Positions 1 to 9,835 of a DNA stretch of 64,000 nucleotides are shown here, piece by piece. Under the pieces are notes generated by a model. The model was given only the letters and a program-made list of their open reading frames with translations, made no database searches and had not been told where the DNA came from. The first letter of the stretch is position 1, and each line of letters starts with the position of its first letter. The DNA comes from an uncultured Bacteroidales bacterium (lineage in GTDB: Bacteria; Bacteroidota; Bacteroidia; Bacteroidales; F082). The stretch spans positions 62,001 to 126,000 of the forward strand of contig ONFF01000003.1 of assembly GCA_900317055.1 (NCBI GenBank). Direction: 5' to 3'. The position numbers and the translations under genes were made by a program.

Positions 1-1449
1 AACCTATATTCTGCCCTTGAACATGACCTCGAAATCATCCCCGTGATGAACAAGATCGACATGGACAGCGCCATGGTCGACATCGTGGAGGACCAGATGG
101 TAGACCTGCTGGGTTGCGACCCTTCGGAAATCTTGAAGGTTAGTGCCCGTACGGGTGAAGGTGTGCCCGCTGTGCTCGATGCCATCGTGGAACGCATTCC
201 CTGTCCCAAAGGCGACCCCGAAGCCCCGCTCCAAGCTCTCATCTTCGACTCGGTGTTCAACTCGTTCCGTGGCATCATCGCCTATTTCCGCATCATGAAC
301 GGCACCATGCATACCAACGACTTGGTGAAGTTCTTCGCTACGGGCAAAGAATACAACGCAGACGAAATCGGTGTGCTGCAACTGAAGCAGGTGCCTAAGA
401 AAGAGCTTTCTGCAGGCGATGTGGGTTACATTATCTCGGGCATCAAGACCTCGAAGGAGGTCAAGGTGGGCGACACCATTACACATGTCGAAAGACCTTG
501 CGCCGAGCCAGTGGCGGGCTTCGAGAATGTGAAACCCATGCTGTTCGCGGGTATCTATCCCGTCGACGCAGACGACTACGAAGAACTGCGCGCTTCGTTG
601 GAGAAGTTGCAGCTCAACGACGCTTCCCTCGTTTGGGAACCTGAATCCTCAGCGGCACTGGGCTTCGGCTTCCGTTGCGGCTTCTTGGGTCTGTTGCACA
701 TGGAGATTGTGCAGGAACGCCTCGACCGCGAGTTCGATATGGATGTCATTACCACGGTGCCCAACGTCTCGTTCAAGTGCTTTAAGACTGACGGAGAGAT
801 GATTGAGGTACACAACCCCAGCGGATTGCCCGAAGTGACGAAGATTGACCACATCGAGGAACCTTATATCCTCGCGCAAATCATTTCGAAGAACGACTTT
901 ACTGGCCCGATTATGACGCTCTGCATTGACAGGCGCGGCGTATTGAAAAACCAGGTCTACCTCTCCACCGACCGCGTGGAGCTGACATTCCAGATGCCGT
1001 TGAGCGAAATCGTCTTCGACTTCTACGACAAACTGAAATCCATCTCGAAGGGCTATGCCTCTTTCGACTACCATATTGCCGGCTATCAAGATGCTGACTT
1101 GGTGAAGCTCGACATCATGCTCAACGGTGAGTCCGTCGACGCCTTGTCCACCTTGATCCACCGTGGTCATGCATACGACTTCGGTCGCCGCATGTGCGAG
1201 AAACTGAAGGAATTGATACCAAGACACCAGTTCGACATCGCCATCCAGGCCGCTATTGGAGCGAAGATTATCGCCCGCGAGACAGTGCGTCAAGTGCGCA
1301 AGGATGTGACGGCGAAGTGCTACGGCGGCGATGTCTCTCGTAAGCGCAAACTGCTGGAGAAACAAAAGGCAGGTAAGAAACGCATGCGCCAAATCGGCAA
1401 TGTCGAGGTGCCTCAATCGGCGTTCCTTGCTGTCCTGAAACTGGATTAA
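1..1449 (+). CDS. lepA: Elongation factor 4 (LepA), 5' truncated
   Basis: Ribosomal back-translocase GTPase, cytoplasmic and ribosome-associated. The reading frame is open from base 1, so the gene starts upstream of the window. The visible part begins just before the G4 motif NKID (bases 49-60), so G1-G3 of the GTPase domain are missing. What remains is domain II, the EF-G-like domains III and V, and the LepA-specific C-terminal domain, with the conserved ending [18 protein letters not shown]. The ATG at 43 is internal and is not the start. The full family is about 600 residues, so roughly 480 are present. A REP-like pair follows the stop. Identification is secure. Confidence 0.97.
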   Translation, partial: NLYSALEHDLEIIPVMNKIDMDSAMVDIVEDQMVDLLGCDPSEILKVSARTGEGVPAVLDAIVERIPCPKGDPEAPLQALIFDSVFNSFRGIIAYFRIMNGTMHTNDLVKFFATGKEYNADEIGVLQLKQVPKKELSAGDVGYIISGIKTSKEVKVGDTITHVERPCAEPVAGFENVKPMLFAGIYPVDADDYEELRASLEKLQLNDASLVWEPESSAALGFGFRCGFLGLLHMEIVQERLDREFDMDVITTVPNVSFKCFKTDGEMIEVHNPSGLPEVTKIDHIEEPYILAQIISKNDFTGPIMTLCIDRRGVLKNQVYLSTDRVELTFQMPLSEIVFDFYDKLKSISKGYASFDYHIAGYQDADLVKLDIMLNGESVDALSTLIHRGHAYDFGRRMCEKLKELIPRHQFDIAIQAAIGAKIIARETVRQVRKDVTAKCYGGDVSRKRKLLEKQKAGKKRMRQIGNVEVPQSAFLAVLKLD

Positions 1450-1456
1450 TGCATTA

Positions 1457-1518
1457 GGTCCCTGAGCTTGTCGAAGGGCCGACAAAACTAGGACGGCGTT
1501 TCGACAGGCTCAACGACC
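1457..1518. repeat. REP-like element, inverted pair (family 1)
   Basis: A copy of the motif CCTGAGCTTGTCGAAGGG sits at 1457-1483 and an inverted, diverged copy (TTTCGACAGGCTCAACGACC) at about 1494-1518. Together they form a BIME-like hairpin between lepA and dprA. Other copies of the same family lie at 38729, 42688 and 43025. Confidence 0.85.
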
Positions 1519-1545
1519 TGCACCAACTGAACAACTGATAACTAA

Positions 1546-2643
1546 ATGACCGACCTCCAATATCAAATTGCATTGACATTACTCCCTGGTATCGGTGATA
1601 TCAGCGGGAAGAAATTCGTGCAGTATTGCGGTAGCGCCGAGGCCGTTTTCAAGGAGACACGCAAGTCGTTGGAGAAGATCACAGGGATGCGCGAGGCTTC
1701 CATTGATGCCATTTGTAAGCCCAAGGAATACCTGAAGAGGGCAGAGGAGGAGATTGAGTTCATAGAGAAAAACGGAATTCAACCTTTGTTTTTCCTTGAT
1801 TCCGACTATCCACGCCGCTTGTCACAATGCGATGACGGACCGATGATGCTGTATTACAAAGGCAAGGCCAACCTCAACGCCAACCGAGTGGTGGCCATTG
1901 TCGGCACACGCAACATTACCGAATACGGCAAGGAAAACTGCCTCCAGTTGGTGGAGGATTTGAAGGATGATAATGTGTTGATTGTGAGTGGATTGGCGTA
2001 TGGCGTTGACACCTGTGCCCACAAAGCTTCCGTGAAGCAAGGCATCCCGACGGTAGGCGTGATGGGCAGTGGCATGCAACAGATTTATCCCGCGCCTAAC
2101 AAAAAGTTGGCTGCTGATATGGTGGAGCAAGGCGGCGGCATCCTGACGGAGTGCATGAGTGGCACCTTGCCTGACCGTGAGAACTTCCCGCGTCGCAACC
2201 GCATCATCGCGGGCATGGCTGATGCCGTGGTGGTGATTGAGTCGGCGATGAAAGGCGGCTCGCTTATCACAGCTGATTTGGCCAACTCTTACAGTCGCGA
2301 TGTGTTCGCTTATCCTGGCCGTGTGTTGGACATCTACAGCCAAGGCTGCAACTACCTCATCCGCACCAACCGCGCTCACCTCATGGAAAGCGTACTCAAT
2401 TTGCGATATATCATGCGCTGGGACTCAGAATCGAAGAGCGAGAAACAGACAGCCTTGTTCCGGGAGTTCACCGCCGAGGAAAAGCTGGTCATGGACTGCT
2501 TTGGCGCGAATGCCATGGTCAGTCTCGATGACATCATCGTGAAGACTGAGCTACCGACCACGAAAATCGCAGCCATTCTGTTGACCTTGGAATTCGACGG
2601 CGTGCTGATGGCCATGCCAGGTAAAAGATACCAGAAATGTTAG
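1546..2643 (+). CDS. dprA: DNA-processing protein DprA
   Basis: Single-stranded DNA binding protein that loads RecA on incoming DNA during natural transformation. The 365-residue product has an N-terminal helix-hairpin-helix/SAM-like part (LLPGIGDISGKKF), the central Rossmann DprA domain with the signatures GLAYGVDTCAHKASV and MGSGMQQIYP, then ESAMKGGSLITA, and a C-terminal winged-helix region (from about residue 300). Length is normal for Bacteroidota. Its last 7 bases overlap rsgA, so the two genes are probably translated together. Confidence 0.96.
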   Translation: MTDLQYQIALTLLPGIGDISGKKFVQYCGSAEAVFKETRKSLEKITGMREASIDAICKPKEYLKRAEEEIEFIEKNGIQPLFFLDSDYPRRLSQCDDGPMMLYYKGKANLNANRVVAIVGTRNITEYGKENCLQLVEDLKDDNVLIVSGLAYGVDTCAHKASVKQGIPTVGVMGSGMQQIYPAPNKKLAADMVEQGGGILTECMSGTLPDRENFPRRNRIIAGMADAVVVIESAMKGGSLITADLANSYSRDVFAYPGRVLDIYSQGCNYLIRTNRAHLMESVLNLRYIMRWDSESKSEKQTALFREFTAEEKLVMDCFGANAMVSLDDIIVKTELPTTKIAAILLTLEFDGVLMAMPGKRYQKC

Positions 2644-3575
2644 GCAAGGTTATCAAATCGACGGGCAGTTGGTATATCGTCCTTGATGAAACGGGACGAC
2701 AGTGGGAGTGTCGACTGCGCGGCAAGATCCGTTTGGACGGCATCCGAAGCACCAATCCTGTGGCCGTGGGCGACAATGTGGAGTTTGAGCAGGAACCAGG
2801 CAAGGACACGGGCGTCATCAAGAAGATTGAGCCTCGAGACAATGTGATTGTCCGCCAGTCGGTCAATTTGAGCAAGGCCTCGCACATCATCGCCGCCAAT
2901 GTGGACTTAGCCATTGTGGTGGCTACTATCGCCCAACCGCGTACCTCCACGGGTTTTATCGACCGTTTTCTGGTCACCGCCGAAGCCTACCACATCCCTG
3001 CTGCGCTGATTTTCAACAAGTGCGACCTATACACTGATGAGCAGATAGGGGAGATGTGCGTGTTAATGGAGTATTACCAAAGCCTTGGTTATACCTCTTT
3101 CGGTGTTTCTGCCAAGACAGGCTTCCAAATCGACCAATTGAAAGACTTGATGAAAGATAAGATTTGCCTATTCTCAGGTCATTCTGGTGTGGGCAAGTCG
3201 GCTTTAGTAAAAGCCCTCGATCCCTCTTTGGATGTCCGCATCGGAGCCATCTCCGACTATCATGAGAAAGGCAAGCACACCACCACCTTCGCCGAGATGC
3301 ACCACTTGGATTTCGGTGCTTGGATTGTGGATACCCCTGGCATTAAGGAGTTTGTACTGTACGACCTTGAGAAAGAGACTTTGGCGCAGCGTTTCCCCGA
3401 GATGCGCAATTTGATGAGCGAGTGCCGTTTCGCCAACTGTACTCATACCCATGAACCAGGCTGTGCAGTGAAAGCAGCTGTTGAAAACGGAGATATCGCT
3501 GACTGGCGTTATGTGAATTACATCCGCATGATGACCGACGAAAGCCATGATTCAGTAAAAGAAGAAGGAATATGA
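2637..3575 (+). CDS. rsgA: Ribosome small subunit-dependent GTPase RsgA
   Basis: Circularly permuted GTPase that checks late maturation of the 30S subunit. An N-terminal OB fold is followed by the permuted motif order: G4 NKCD at residues 127-130, then the P-loop GHSGVGKS at 181-188, then DTPG at 232-235. The C-terminal zinc-binding segment CRFANCTHTHEPGC is present. At 312 residues it is the usual length. It starts inside the end of dprA and its stop overlaps the nadK start (ATGA), so dprA-rsgA-nadK read as one transcription unit. Confidence 0.96.
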   Translation: MLGKVIKSTGSWYIVLDETGRQWECRLRGKIRLDGIRSTNPVAVGDNVEFEQEPGKDTGVIKKIEPRDNVIVRQSVNLSKASHIIAANVDLAIVVATIAQPRTSTGFIDRFLVTAEAYHIPAALIFNKCDLYTDEQIGEMCVLMEYYQSLGYTSFGVSAKTGFQIDQLKDLMKDKICLFSGHSGVGKSALVKALDPSLDVRIGAISDYHEKGKHTTTFAEMHHLDFGAWIVDTPGIKEFVLYDLEKETLAQRFPEMRNLMSECRFANCTHTHEPGCAVKAAVENGDIADWRYVNYIRMMTDESHDSVKEEGI

Positions 3576-4447
3576 AAACCATCGCCCTATTTGGAAAGAC
3601 CCTTGCCCCCGAAAACGGGGAATACATGAAGCAACTATTTAAGGAATTGGCTGATAATCAAGTTGAAATCGTTGTGTACCAGCCTTTTGCTGACATTGTC
3701 ACCGCCTTCGTCCCCGAAAGCGGGCAATATAAGGTTTTTCACTCCCATGAAGATTTGAAAGCCGACCTGCTGTTTTCCATCGGTGGTGACGGTACCATCC
3801 TTGACACGGTGCCCTTTGTCCTCGACTCGGGTATTCCCGTGTTGGGCATTAATTTGGGACGCTTGGGTTTCCTTTCCAGTATCTCAAAGAATGAGATTGT
3901 TAATGCGGTCAACAGCGTCCTCACTGGCGATTACACCGTGGAGCAACGCACACTTTTGGAATTGGTTTCGCCCGAGAAGGTCTTCGACAATGTGAAATAT
4001 GCCCTCAACGAGTTGAATGTCATCCGTAATCCTGAACATAGCCTATTGGCTATCAAGGTGTTTGTTGACAATGTCTACCTTAATACCTATTGGGGCGACG
4101 GCATCCTTTTGGCTACCCCGACGGGTTCCACGGCGTATTCGCTGAGTGCAGGTGGCCCCATCATCGCGCCAAATGCAAAAAACTTTGTCATCACGCCAAT
4201 CGCCACGCATAACTTGACGGTGCGTCCTGTGGTCATCCCCGATGACAGCACCATCCGCATCCAAGTGGAGGGAAGAGAGAAGAAATTTGTCTTCAGCATG
4301 GACTCAAGGAGCTGTACCTTAGATACTTCCGTGCAGTTGGAAGTGCGCAAGGCAGGCTTCTGCCTCAATCTGGTCAGGATGCGTGGTGAGGACTTTTTCG
4401 GCACCATTCGCAACAAATTGATGTGGGGCAAAGACAATAGAAATTGA
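3572..4447 (+). CDS. nadK: NAD kinase
   Basis: Phosphorylates NAD to NADP in the cytoplasm. The 291-residue product shows the nucleotide-binding GGDGT motif at residues 71-75 and the NE motif in ALNELNVIR. Gly-rich TPTGSTAYSLSAGGPI completes the family signature. It overlaps rsgA by 4 bases and precedes the outer-membrane biogenesis cluster, a placement common in Bacteroidota. Confidence 0.96.
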   Translation: MKTIALFGKTLAPENGEYMKQLFKELADNQVEIVVYQPFADIVTAFVPESGQYKVFHSHEDLKADLLFSIGGDGTILDTVPFVLDSGIPVLGINLGRLGFLSSISKNEIVNAVNSVLTGDYTVEQRTLLELVSPEKVFDNVKYALNELNVIRNPEHSLLAIKVFVDNVYLNTYWGDGILLATPTGSTAYSLSAGGPIIAPNAKNFVITPIATHNLTVRPVVIPDDSTIRIQVEGREKKFVFSMDSRSCTLDTSVQLEVRKAGFCLNLVRMRGEDFFGTIRNKLMWGKDNRN

Positions 4448-4475
4448 TTTCTGTCGTTTTCATTGGAAAAATTCA

Positions 4476-4483
4476 TACCTTTG
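4476..4483 (+). promoter_or_regulatory. Bacteroidota-type -7 element before PorG-like gene
   Basis: TACCTTTG matches the TAnnTTTG -7 consensus and lies 12 bases before the ATG at 4496. No clear -33 element is visible at the usual spacing. Its position argues against the upstream in-frame TTG at 4463 as the start of the next gene, because that codon would precede transcription. Confidence 0.55.
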
Positions 4484-4495
4484 CACGATAGAATT

Positions 4496-5437
4496 ATGTG
4501 GAGAAAAATTCGTTTATTACTGATAATCAGCTGTTTGATTGCTGCTGTAAATGCTAATGCCCAATTTGATGACCCCAAGACGATTGAGGTTGGGCCACAT
4601 GTGGGCGTGAGTTATTACATGGGCGACCTCAATCCGACTTTGCCTTTTGCCATGGCCGACTTGCAATATGGAGGCGTGGTGCGCTTCAATTACAACAACC
4701 GTTGGACATTCCGTGCCGACTATGCATACGCCACGGTGAAGGCAGATGACAAAGTCATCAAATGGCGTCCTGAGCGCAAGCTGAACTTCCTGAGTAAGAT
4801 ACACGACCTCAGCTTTGTGGCGGAGTTTAACTTCTGGGAGTATTATACCGGCAATCCGAAAAAGAATGTCTCGCCTTATATCTTTGGAGGCATTTCGGTG
4901 TTTTATTACACGGTATTTATGAATGTTGAGGGTGCTTTGTTTGATTTGAGCAATATTTATACCGAACCAGCTGTTACTGATCCAAAATGGTATGATGAGG
5001 CCTTCGGAAAGAAAAGCTCTATAGGAGTTTCCATTCCTTTTGGCGTGGGCGTAAAGTTTGCGCTTTCGCGCCGCATGGCTGGCACGGTGGAGTGGCGTAT
5101 GCAGAAGACCTTCACCGATTATTTGGATGATGTTGCGACGGTATATCGAGATCCAGGCGAAAAAATAGATATTGAACATCCAATCTACAATGGTGATGGA
5201 TCCCTTAATACACACGAGAGTTATATTATGAGATATAACATATCAGACCCCTCAGCCGAACCGTTGAAACTGCCTTGGGGTAGTTCGGCTTCAACAGTTG
5301 TTCCAGAGGGTAATTATACTGAAGGTCAACAGCGCGGTAATTCCGCCTTTAACGACTGGTTCGGCATGGCGCGTGTGTCGCTGACGTGGAAATTCAACTT
5401 GCCCGACGGAAGGGGCTGTAATTTAAGCAAATTCTAA
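4496..5437 (+). CDS. PorG-like outer membrane protein (DUF6089 family)
   Basis: Beginning at the ATG at 4496, the protein has a signal peptide (RKIRLLLIISCLIAAVNANA) and then the DUF6089/PorG pattern GPHVGVSYYMGDLNP with alternating aromatic beta strands to the C terminus. In species with a type IX secretion system the PorG relative is a beta-barrel subunit of that system. In others the family is a conserved barrel of unknown role. It sits directly between nadK and uppS, the standard Bacteroidota position. Family assignment is good; a type IX role is inference. Confidence 0.8.
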   Translation: MWRKIRLLLIISCLIAAVNANAQFDDPKTIEVGPHVGVSYYMGDLNPTLPFAMADLQYGGVVRFNYNNRWTFRADYAYATVKADDKVIKWRPERKLNFLSKIHDLSFVAEFNFWEYYTGNPKKNVSPYIFGGISVFYYTVFMNVEGALFDLSNIYTEPAVTDPKWYDEAFGKKSSIGVSIPFGVGVKFALSRRMAGTVEWRMQKTFTDYLDDVATVYRDPGEKIDIEHPIYNGDGSLNTHESYIMRYNISDPSAEPLKLPWGSSASTVVPEGNYTEGQQRGNSAFNDWFGMARVSLTWKFNLPDGRGCNLSKF

Positions 5438-5439
5438 CT

Positions 5440-6195
5440 ATGGAACTGAAAGACCAACTGATGCAACAAATAGACCGCGAACGCTTGCCACAGCATGTCG
5501 CGATTATCATGGATGGTAACGGGCGTTGGGCCAAGGAGAGAGGGAAAGCCCGTCTCTTTGGACACCAAAGTGCCATACAGTCGGTGCGCGAGGTGTCGGA
5601 GGGCTGCGCAGAGCTGGGCGTTGGATTCCTGACCTTGTACGCATTCTCCACCGAGAACTGGAACCGTCCTTTGGCAGAAGTCAGCGGACTGATGTCTTTG
5701 TTGGCGACGACCATCACGAAGGAGGTCATTACGATGAACAAGAACAGCATCAAGTTGAACGCCATCGGCGACCTGAAGAGCCTGCCCAAAGCCAACTACG
5801 ACCAGTTGATGCAAGCCATCGAAGACACAAGCCACAACACGCGCATGGTGCTGACTTTGGCCTTGAGCTATTCAGGCCGTTGGGACTTGAAGCAAGCCGC
5901 GCAGCGCATGGCGCAAGATGTGGCTGCAGGTAAACTGGCACCGAATGCCATCGACGATGCGACGATTTCGTCTTACCTTTCCACCTATAATATGCCCGAC
6001 CCTGAACTGCTCATTCGTACCAGTGGCGAGGAGCGCATCAGCAATTTTCTGCTGTGGCAGTTGGCTTATTCCGAACTTTATTTCACGCCCAAGTACTGGC
6101 CTGACTTCCGTAAGGCCGACCTTTATGAGGCGATTTTGAACTATCAACACCGTGAACGCCGCTTTGGAAAGACCAGCGAGCAAGTAACGAAATAA
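5440..6195 (+). CDS. uppS: Isoprenyl transferase (undecaprenyl diphosphate synthase)
   Basis: Cis-prenyltransferase making the C55 carrier lipid for peptidoglycan and surface glycans. The 251-residue product carries the signature IIMDGNGRWAK with the catalytic Asp at residue 25, and the C-terminal RTSGEERISNFLLWQLAYSE segment. It starts 2 bases after the PorG-like gene and its stop overlaps the bamA ATG (TAATG), so it is coupled to both. Confidence 0.97.
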   Translation: MELKDQLMQQIDRERLPQHVAIIMDGNGRWAKERGKARLFGHQSAIQSVREVSEGCAELGVGFLTLYAFSTENWNRPLAEVSGLMSLLATTITKEVITMNKNSIKLNAIGDLKSLPKANYDQLMQAIEDTSHNTRMVLTLALSYSGRWDLKQAAQRMAQDVAAGKLAPNAIDDATISSYLSTYNMPDPELLIRTSGEERISNFLLWQLAYSELYFTPKYWPDFRKADLYEAILNYQHRERRFGKTSEQVTK

Positions 6196-8858
6196 TGATT
6201 GAAAGAAGAATTATGCGATTGAGATATTTACCTATAATGCTGTCTCTTGTGGCTCTCTTGGGCTTCGGGAGCAGCGTTTTTGCCCAAATCCAAATCGGCG
6301 ACGACCTTTCGGAAATCGACTATGCCCGTCCGCAGAAGTACGAGATTGGCGGTGTGGTCGTCGAGGGTGCCAAATATGTCGACGGCTCCATGCTGAGCAT
6401 GATAGCCAATCTGAGGGTGGGAGAGACCATTTCCATCCCTGGCGATGAGATTTCGAATGGCATCCGTAAGATTTGGGAACAAGGCCTGTTTGAGGATGTG
6501 GCCATCAACGCTACCGACTTTGTGGGCAACAAGGTCTTCCTGCAAATCGTCATCAAGGAGAAACCGCGTGTTTCGAGATTTTCTTTCAACGGCATCAAGA
6601 AGAGTGAGGCCGATGACATCCGCGAAAAGATCAATTTGTCGCGCGGTGACATCGCTACCGAGCATTTGATAACCAAGACCACCCGCATCATCGAGGATTT
6701 CTTTTATGACAAGGGCTATCTCAATGTGGACATCGACATCGAACAAAAGCCCGACACTATTCGTGAAAACTATGTTGACATGGTAATCAATGTCAACAAG
6801 GGTGAAAAGGTCAAAATCGGTAAAATCAATGTGATTGGCAATGAGAACCTTTCAGAAGGTCAGATTCTTTCGGCTATGAAAGAGACCAAGCAGCGTGGCC
6901 ATTTCGATCCGTTGAATCCTCTTGGTCCGACCATTGTGAATGCCATAGCAGATGTAGTGACGCTGCATCCCCTAAGAGCCATCAATGGCATAGAGGAATA
7001 TTTCTATGATAACTACCGCCCGCGCATCTTCAAGGCCTCGAAGTACATGGAGAAGAACTACGAGGATGACAAGAAGCTCATTATCGACAAATACAACGCC
7101 AAGGGCTATCGCGATGCGCGTATCGTCCGTGACTCAGTGTATCGTATAGATGATAGGAACTTGGGCATCGACCTTGTCATTGACGAAGGCAACAAGTACC
7201 ACTATCGCAATATCACTTGGACGGGTAATACGAAATACACCGCCGAAACCCTCAATTCCATCTTGGGTATCAAGAAGGGCGATGTATATAATAAGGAGTT
7301 GCTCGACAAGAACCTGAACTATAGTGAGACCAATCTCGACATCAGCTCGCTGTATATGGACGACGGCTACCTCTTCTTCCGCGTTGATCCTGTGGAAGTA
7401 GCCGTTGAAAACGACTCCATCGACATGGAAATACGTCTTACTGAGGGCAAGCAGGCTCGTATTAGCAACATTTCTTTGGTGGGTAACTCGAAGACATACG
7501 ACCATGTAGTGCTACGTGAACTTTATACCCGTCCGGGACAGCTGTTTAGCCGTAGTGATGTGGTGCGCTCCGTGCGTGAGTTGGCCACTCTTGGTTTCTT
7601 CAACCAAGAGTCCATCAATCCTGATGTGCAGCCCAATCCTGCCGACAATACTGTTGACATCAAATATTCCGTGGAAGAGGCCGCTTCTGACCAAATCCGT
7701 TTTTCGGCTGGTTTTGCCGCAGGTTATCTGATGCTGGAGGCAGGCTTGCAGTTCTCCAACTTCTCGATGCGCAACATCTTCAACAAGAAGGCTTGGCGGC
7801 CTTTGCCGATGGGCGATGGCCAGAAGCTTTCGCTGAGTGTGAGTACCTTGGGTAGGTATTATCTTTTGTATAATATTTCGTTCACAGAGCCTTGGCTGGG
7901 TGGCCGCAAGCCCAACTCTCTGACGGCTTCATTTTACCAAGCATTCTATTCTAACAACTACGAGAAGACAAGTGAAAAATATGGTTGGTTCAACATGACG
8001 GGTGGTACCCTAGGCTTGGGCCGTCGCTTGACTTGGCCCGATGACTACTTCTCTTTGTATCAAGGACTCAACTTTAAACGGTACAAGCTGAATAACTATA
8101 CATCGACATTCCTTTCCGTGGGTGATGGCAATGGTGCCTTTAACCTGCTTAGTTATAACTTTGTGCTGTCGCGTAACTCGGTGAGCCAACCCTTGTATCC
8201 GCGTAACGGTTCCGAGTTCCAACTTGGACTTGAAATCACGCCGCCTTATTCGTTGCTTGCAAACAAGGACTATTCTAGTCTTTCTGAGAACGAGAAGTAC
8301 AAGTGGATTGAGATGCACCGTTGGACCTTTAAGGCGGCTTGGTACACCGAACTTTATGAAAAACTCGTGATGATGACCCGCGTGCGCTTTGGCTATCTGG
8401 GTCACTACAACAACCAAATTGGCCCCACGCCTTTCCACCGTTTCTTCATGGGTGGCGACGGCCTGTCCAACTATTCGTTCGACAGCCGCGAACTCGTCGG
8501 AATGCGTGGCTATGCCAACAACTCACTCACGCCTGGTTTTTACAGCAATTCCGGTTCGGGAGGAAATGGCGGCAACCTTATGACGAAATACACCTTGGAG
8601 TTGCGTTACCCGCTCTCGTTGAACCCGCAGGCCACTATCTATGCCTTGACCTTCTTGGAAGCAGGTAACTGTTGGCTCGGTTTCAATAACTTCAACCCGT
8701 TTGATGTGAAGCGCTCGGCTGGTGTCGGCGTGCGCATCTACTTGCCCATGTTCGGCTTGCTTGGCCTCGACTGGGGTTACGGCTTCGACGATGTTTATGG
8801 CACCGCAGGCAACAACCACAGCCAGTTCCACTTCTCCATCGGCGGCTCCATCGATTAA
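6195..8858 (+). CDS. bamA: Outer membrane protein assembly factor BamA
   Basis: Central beta-barrel insertase of the outer membrane. After a signal peptide (RLRYLPIMLSLVALLGFGSSVFA) come five tandem POTRA domains (about residues 50-450) and a 16-strand Omp85 barrel. The barrel carries the substrate-exit L6 motif as FMGGDG and ends in an aromatic-rich C terminus (FHFSIGGSID). The length, 887 residues, is slightly above the E. coli protein. Two starts are possible, the ATG at 6195 overlapping uppS or the one at 6213; both precede the signal peptide. Confidence 0.96.
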   Translation: MIERRIMRLRYLPIMLSLVALLGFGSSVFAQIQIGDDLSEIDYARPQKYEIGGVVVEGAKYVDGSMLSMIANLRVGETISIPGDEISNGIRKIWEQGLFEDVAINATDFVGNKVFLQIVIKEKPRVSRFSFNGIKKSEADDIREKINLSRGDIATEHLITKTTRIIEDFFYDKGYLNVDIDIEQKPDTIRENYVDMVINVNKGEKVKIGKINVIGNENLSEGQILSAMKETKQRGHFDPLNPLGPTIVNAIADVVTLHPLRAINGIEEYFYDNYRPRIFKASKYMEKNYEDDKKLIIDKYNAKGYRDARIVRDSVYRIDDRNLGIDLVIDEGNKYHYRNITWTGNTKYTAETLNSILGIKKGDVYNKELLDKNLNYSETNLDISSLYMDDGYLFFRVDPVEVAVENDSIDMEIRLTEGKQARISNISLVGNSKTYDHVVLRELYTRPGQLFSRSDVVRSVRELATLGFFNQESINPDVQPNPADNTVDIKYSVEEAASDQIRFSAGFAAGYLMLEAGLQFSNFSMRNIFNKKAWRPLPMGDGQKLSLSVSTLGRYYLLYNISFTEPWLGGRKPNSLTASFYQAFYSNNYEKTSEKYGWFNMTGGTLGLGRRLTWPDDYFSLYQGLNFKRYKLNNYTSTFLSVGDGNGAFNLLSYNFVLSRNSVSQPLYPRNGSEFQLGLEITPPYSLLANKDYSSLSENEKYKWIEMHRWTFKAAWYTELYEKLVMMTRVRFGYLGHYNNQIGPTPFHRFFMGGDGLSNYSFDSRELVGMRGYANNSLTPGFYSNSGSGGNGGNLMTKYTLELRYPLSLNPQATIYALTFLEAGNCWLGFNNFNPFDVKRSAGVGVRIYLPMFGLLGLDWGYGFDDVYGTAGNNHSQFHFSIGGSID

Positions 8859-8965
8859 TGCTGAATTATGAATGCTGAATTATGAATGAGGAGGGACTTA
8901 TAAATGGTGATATGACATGGCTTTGCCTTATTCAGCATTCAGCATTCCACATTCCACATTCTTTT
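8857..8965. repeat. Intergenic inverted repeat of AATGCTGAAT units
   Basis: Tandem AATGCTGAAT/TATG units at 8857-8890 face reversed ATTCAGCATTC units at about 8929-8948. The loop between them is about 40 bases. The same word family returns at 63575-63668. The element fills the gap between bamA and the first ompH. Confidence 0.75.
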
Positions 8966-9019
8966 TGGAACGATTATTGATAAACCCAACAGAAAAACAA
9001 TTAGAAACTCAATAAGAAA

Positions 9020-9745
9020 ATGAAAGCATTTAAAACCTTGATCTTGACCGCTGCCTTGGTTTGTGGCGGCATCATGACTGCCAACGCGCAGCTTGGCGGT
9101 GGACAGAAAATCGTCTATGTCGATTCGGAATACATCATGGAAAACATTCCCGAATACGGTGACGCACAGGAAGAACTGAATGCCATGTCGGATAAGTGGC
9201 AGAAAGAAGTGAAAGCCATTTACGACAAGGTGTCGGAAATGTACAGCAAGTACCAAACCGAGATGCTGCTTCTTTCGGAAGACCAGAAACGCGCCCGCGA
9301 GCAGGCCATCGTCGACAAGGAACAGGAAGCCAAGAACCTGCAGATGCAGTATTTCGGCTCAGAAGGCCAGCTCTATCAAAAGCGTGCTGAACTCATCCAG
9401 CCCATCCAAGAGAAGGTCTACACGGCCATGAAGGAATTGGCACAAACCAAGGGCTATGCCTTCATCCTTGACTTGGCTTCGGGTACCTCGGTGCTGTATG
9501 CCAGCGACAAGAACGATGTCAGCGATGATGTGCTCGACCAACTTGGCAATGTGATGCAGACAGTGCGCCGCGAGAACCGCCGCAAGACTACTGCAACTGT
9601 TGGTACTACTGGATCTAAGGGTGCCAGCGCAGGAAGTAAAGGCACCAGTACGGGAGCTAAGAGCCTTAATACCGGTTCGAAAGGCGAATCGAAAACCAAG
9701 GCTGGTGGCGGAGGCGAGACCAAAACGGAGAAAAAGAAGAATTAA
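9020..9745 (+). CDS. OmpH/Skp family periplasmic chaperone, long form
   Basis: Signal peptide MKAFKTLILTAALVCGGIMTANA, then the Skp/OmpH domain: a short beta part with KIVYVDSEYIMENIPEY and a long helical hairpin rich in K, E and Q (about residues 55-130). In Proteobacteria, Skp holds unfolded outer-membrane proteins for BamA, and the gene follows bamA here as well. At 241 residues it is longer than the next paralogue. The extra is a low-complexity tail of S, G, T and K from about residue 190, which could bind the cell wall or be disordered. Confidence 0.9.
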   Translation: MKAFKTLILTAALVCGGIMTANAQLGGGQKIVYVDSEYIMENIPEYGDAQEELNAMSDKWQKEVKAIYDKVSEMYSKYQTEMLLLSEDQKRAREQAIVDKEQEAKNLQMQYFGSEGQLYQKRAELIQPIQEKVYTAMKELAQTKGYAFILDLASGTSVLYASDKNDVSDDVLDQLGNVMQTVRRENRRKTTATVGTTGSKGASAGSKGTSTGAKSLNTGSKGESKTKAGGGGETKTEKKKN

Positions 9746-9777
9746 CTGAATAATCTCCAAAGAACACAGATTTTTTG

Positions 9778-9785
9778 TATCTTTG
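9778..9785 (+). promoter_or_regulatory. -7 element before second ompH gene
   Basis: TATCTTTG matches TAnnTTTG and lies 50 bases before the ATG at 9836. It suggests that the second ompH gene has its own promoter. Confidence 0.55.
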
Positions 9786-9835
9786 CGGCTCGTTAGACCA
9801 ACTAATAATCGGATAAATCATTAAAAGTCAATAAA

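Noticed and set aside
649-1485. Minus-strand frame of 278 codons
   Set aside because: Antisense shadow of lepA, extended by a REP (ALRQAQGPN).
4463-4495. TTG start for the PorG-like gene
   Set aside because: It overlaps the -7 element and would put a non-signal stretch before the signal peptide.
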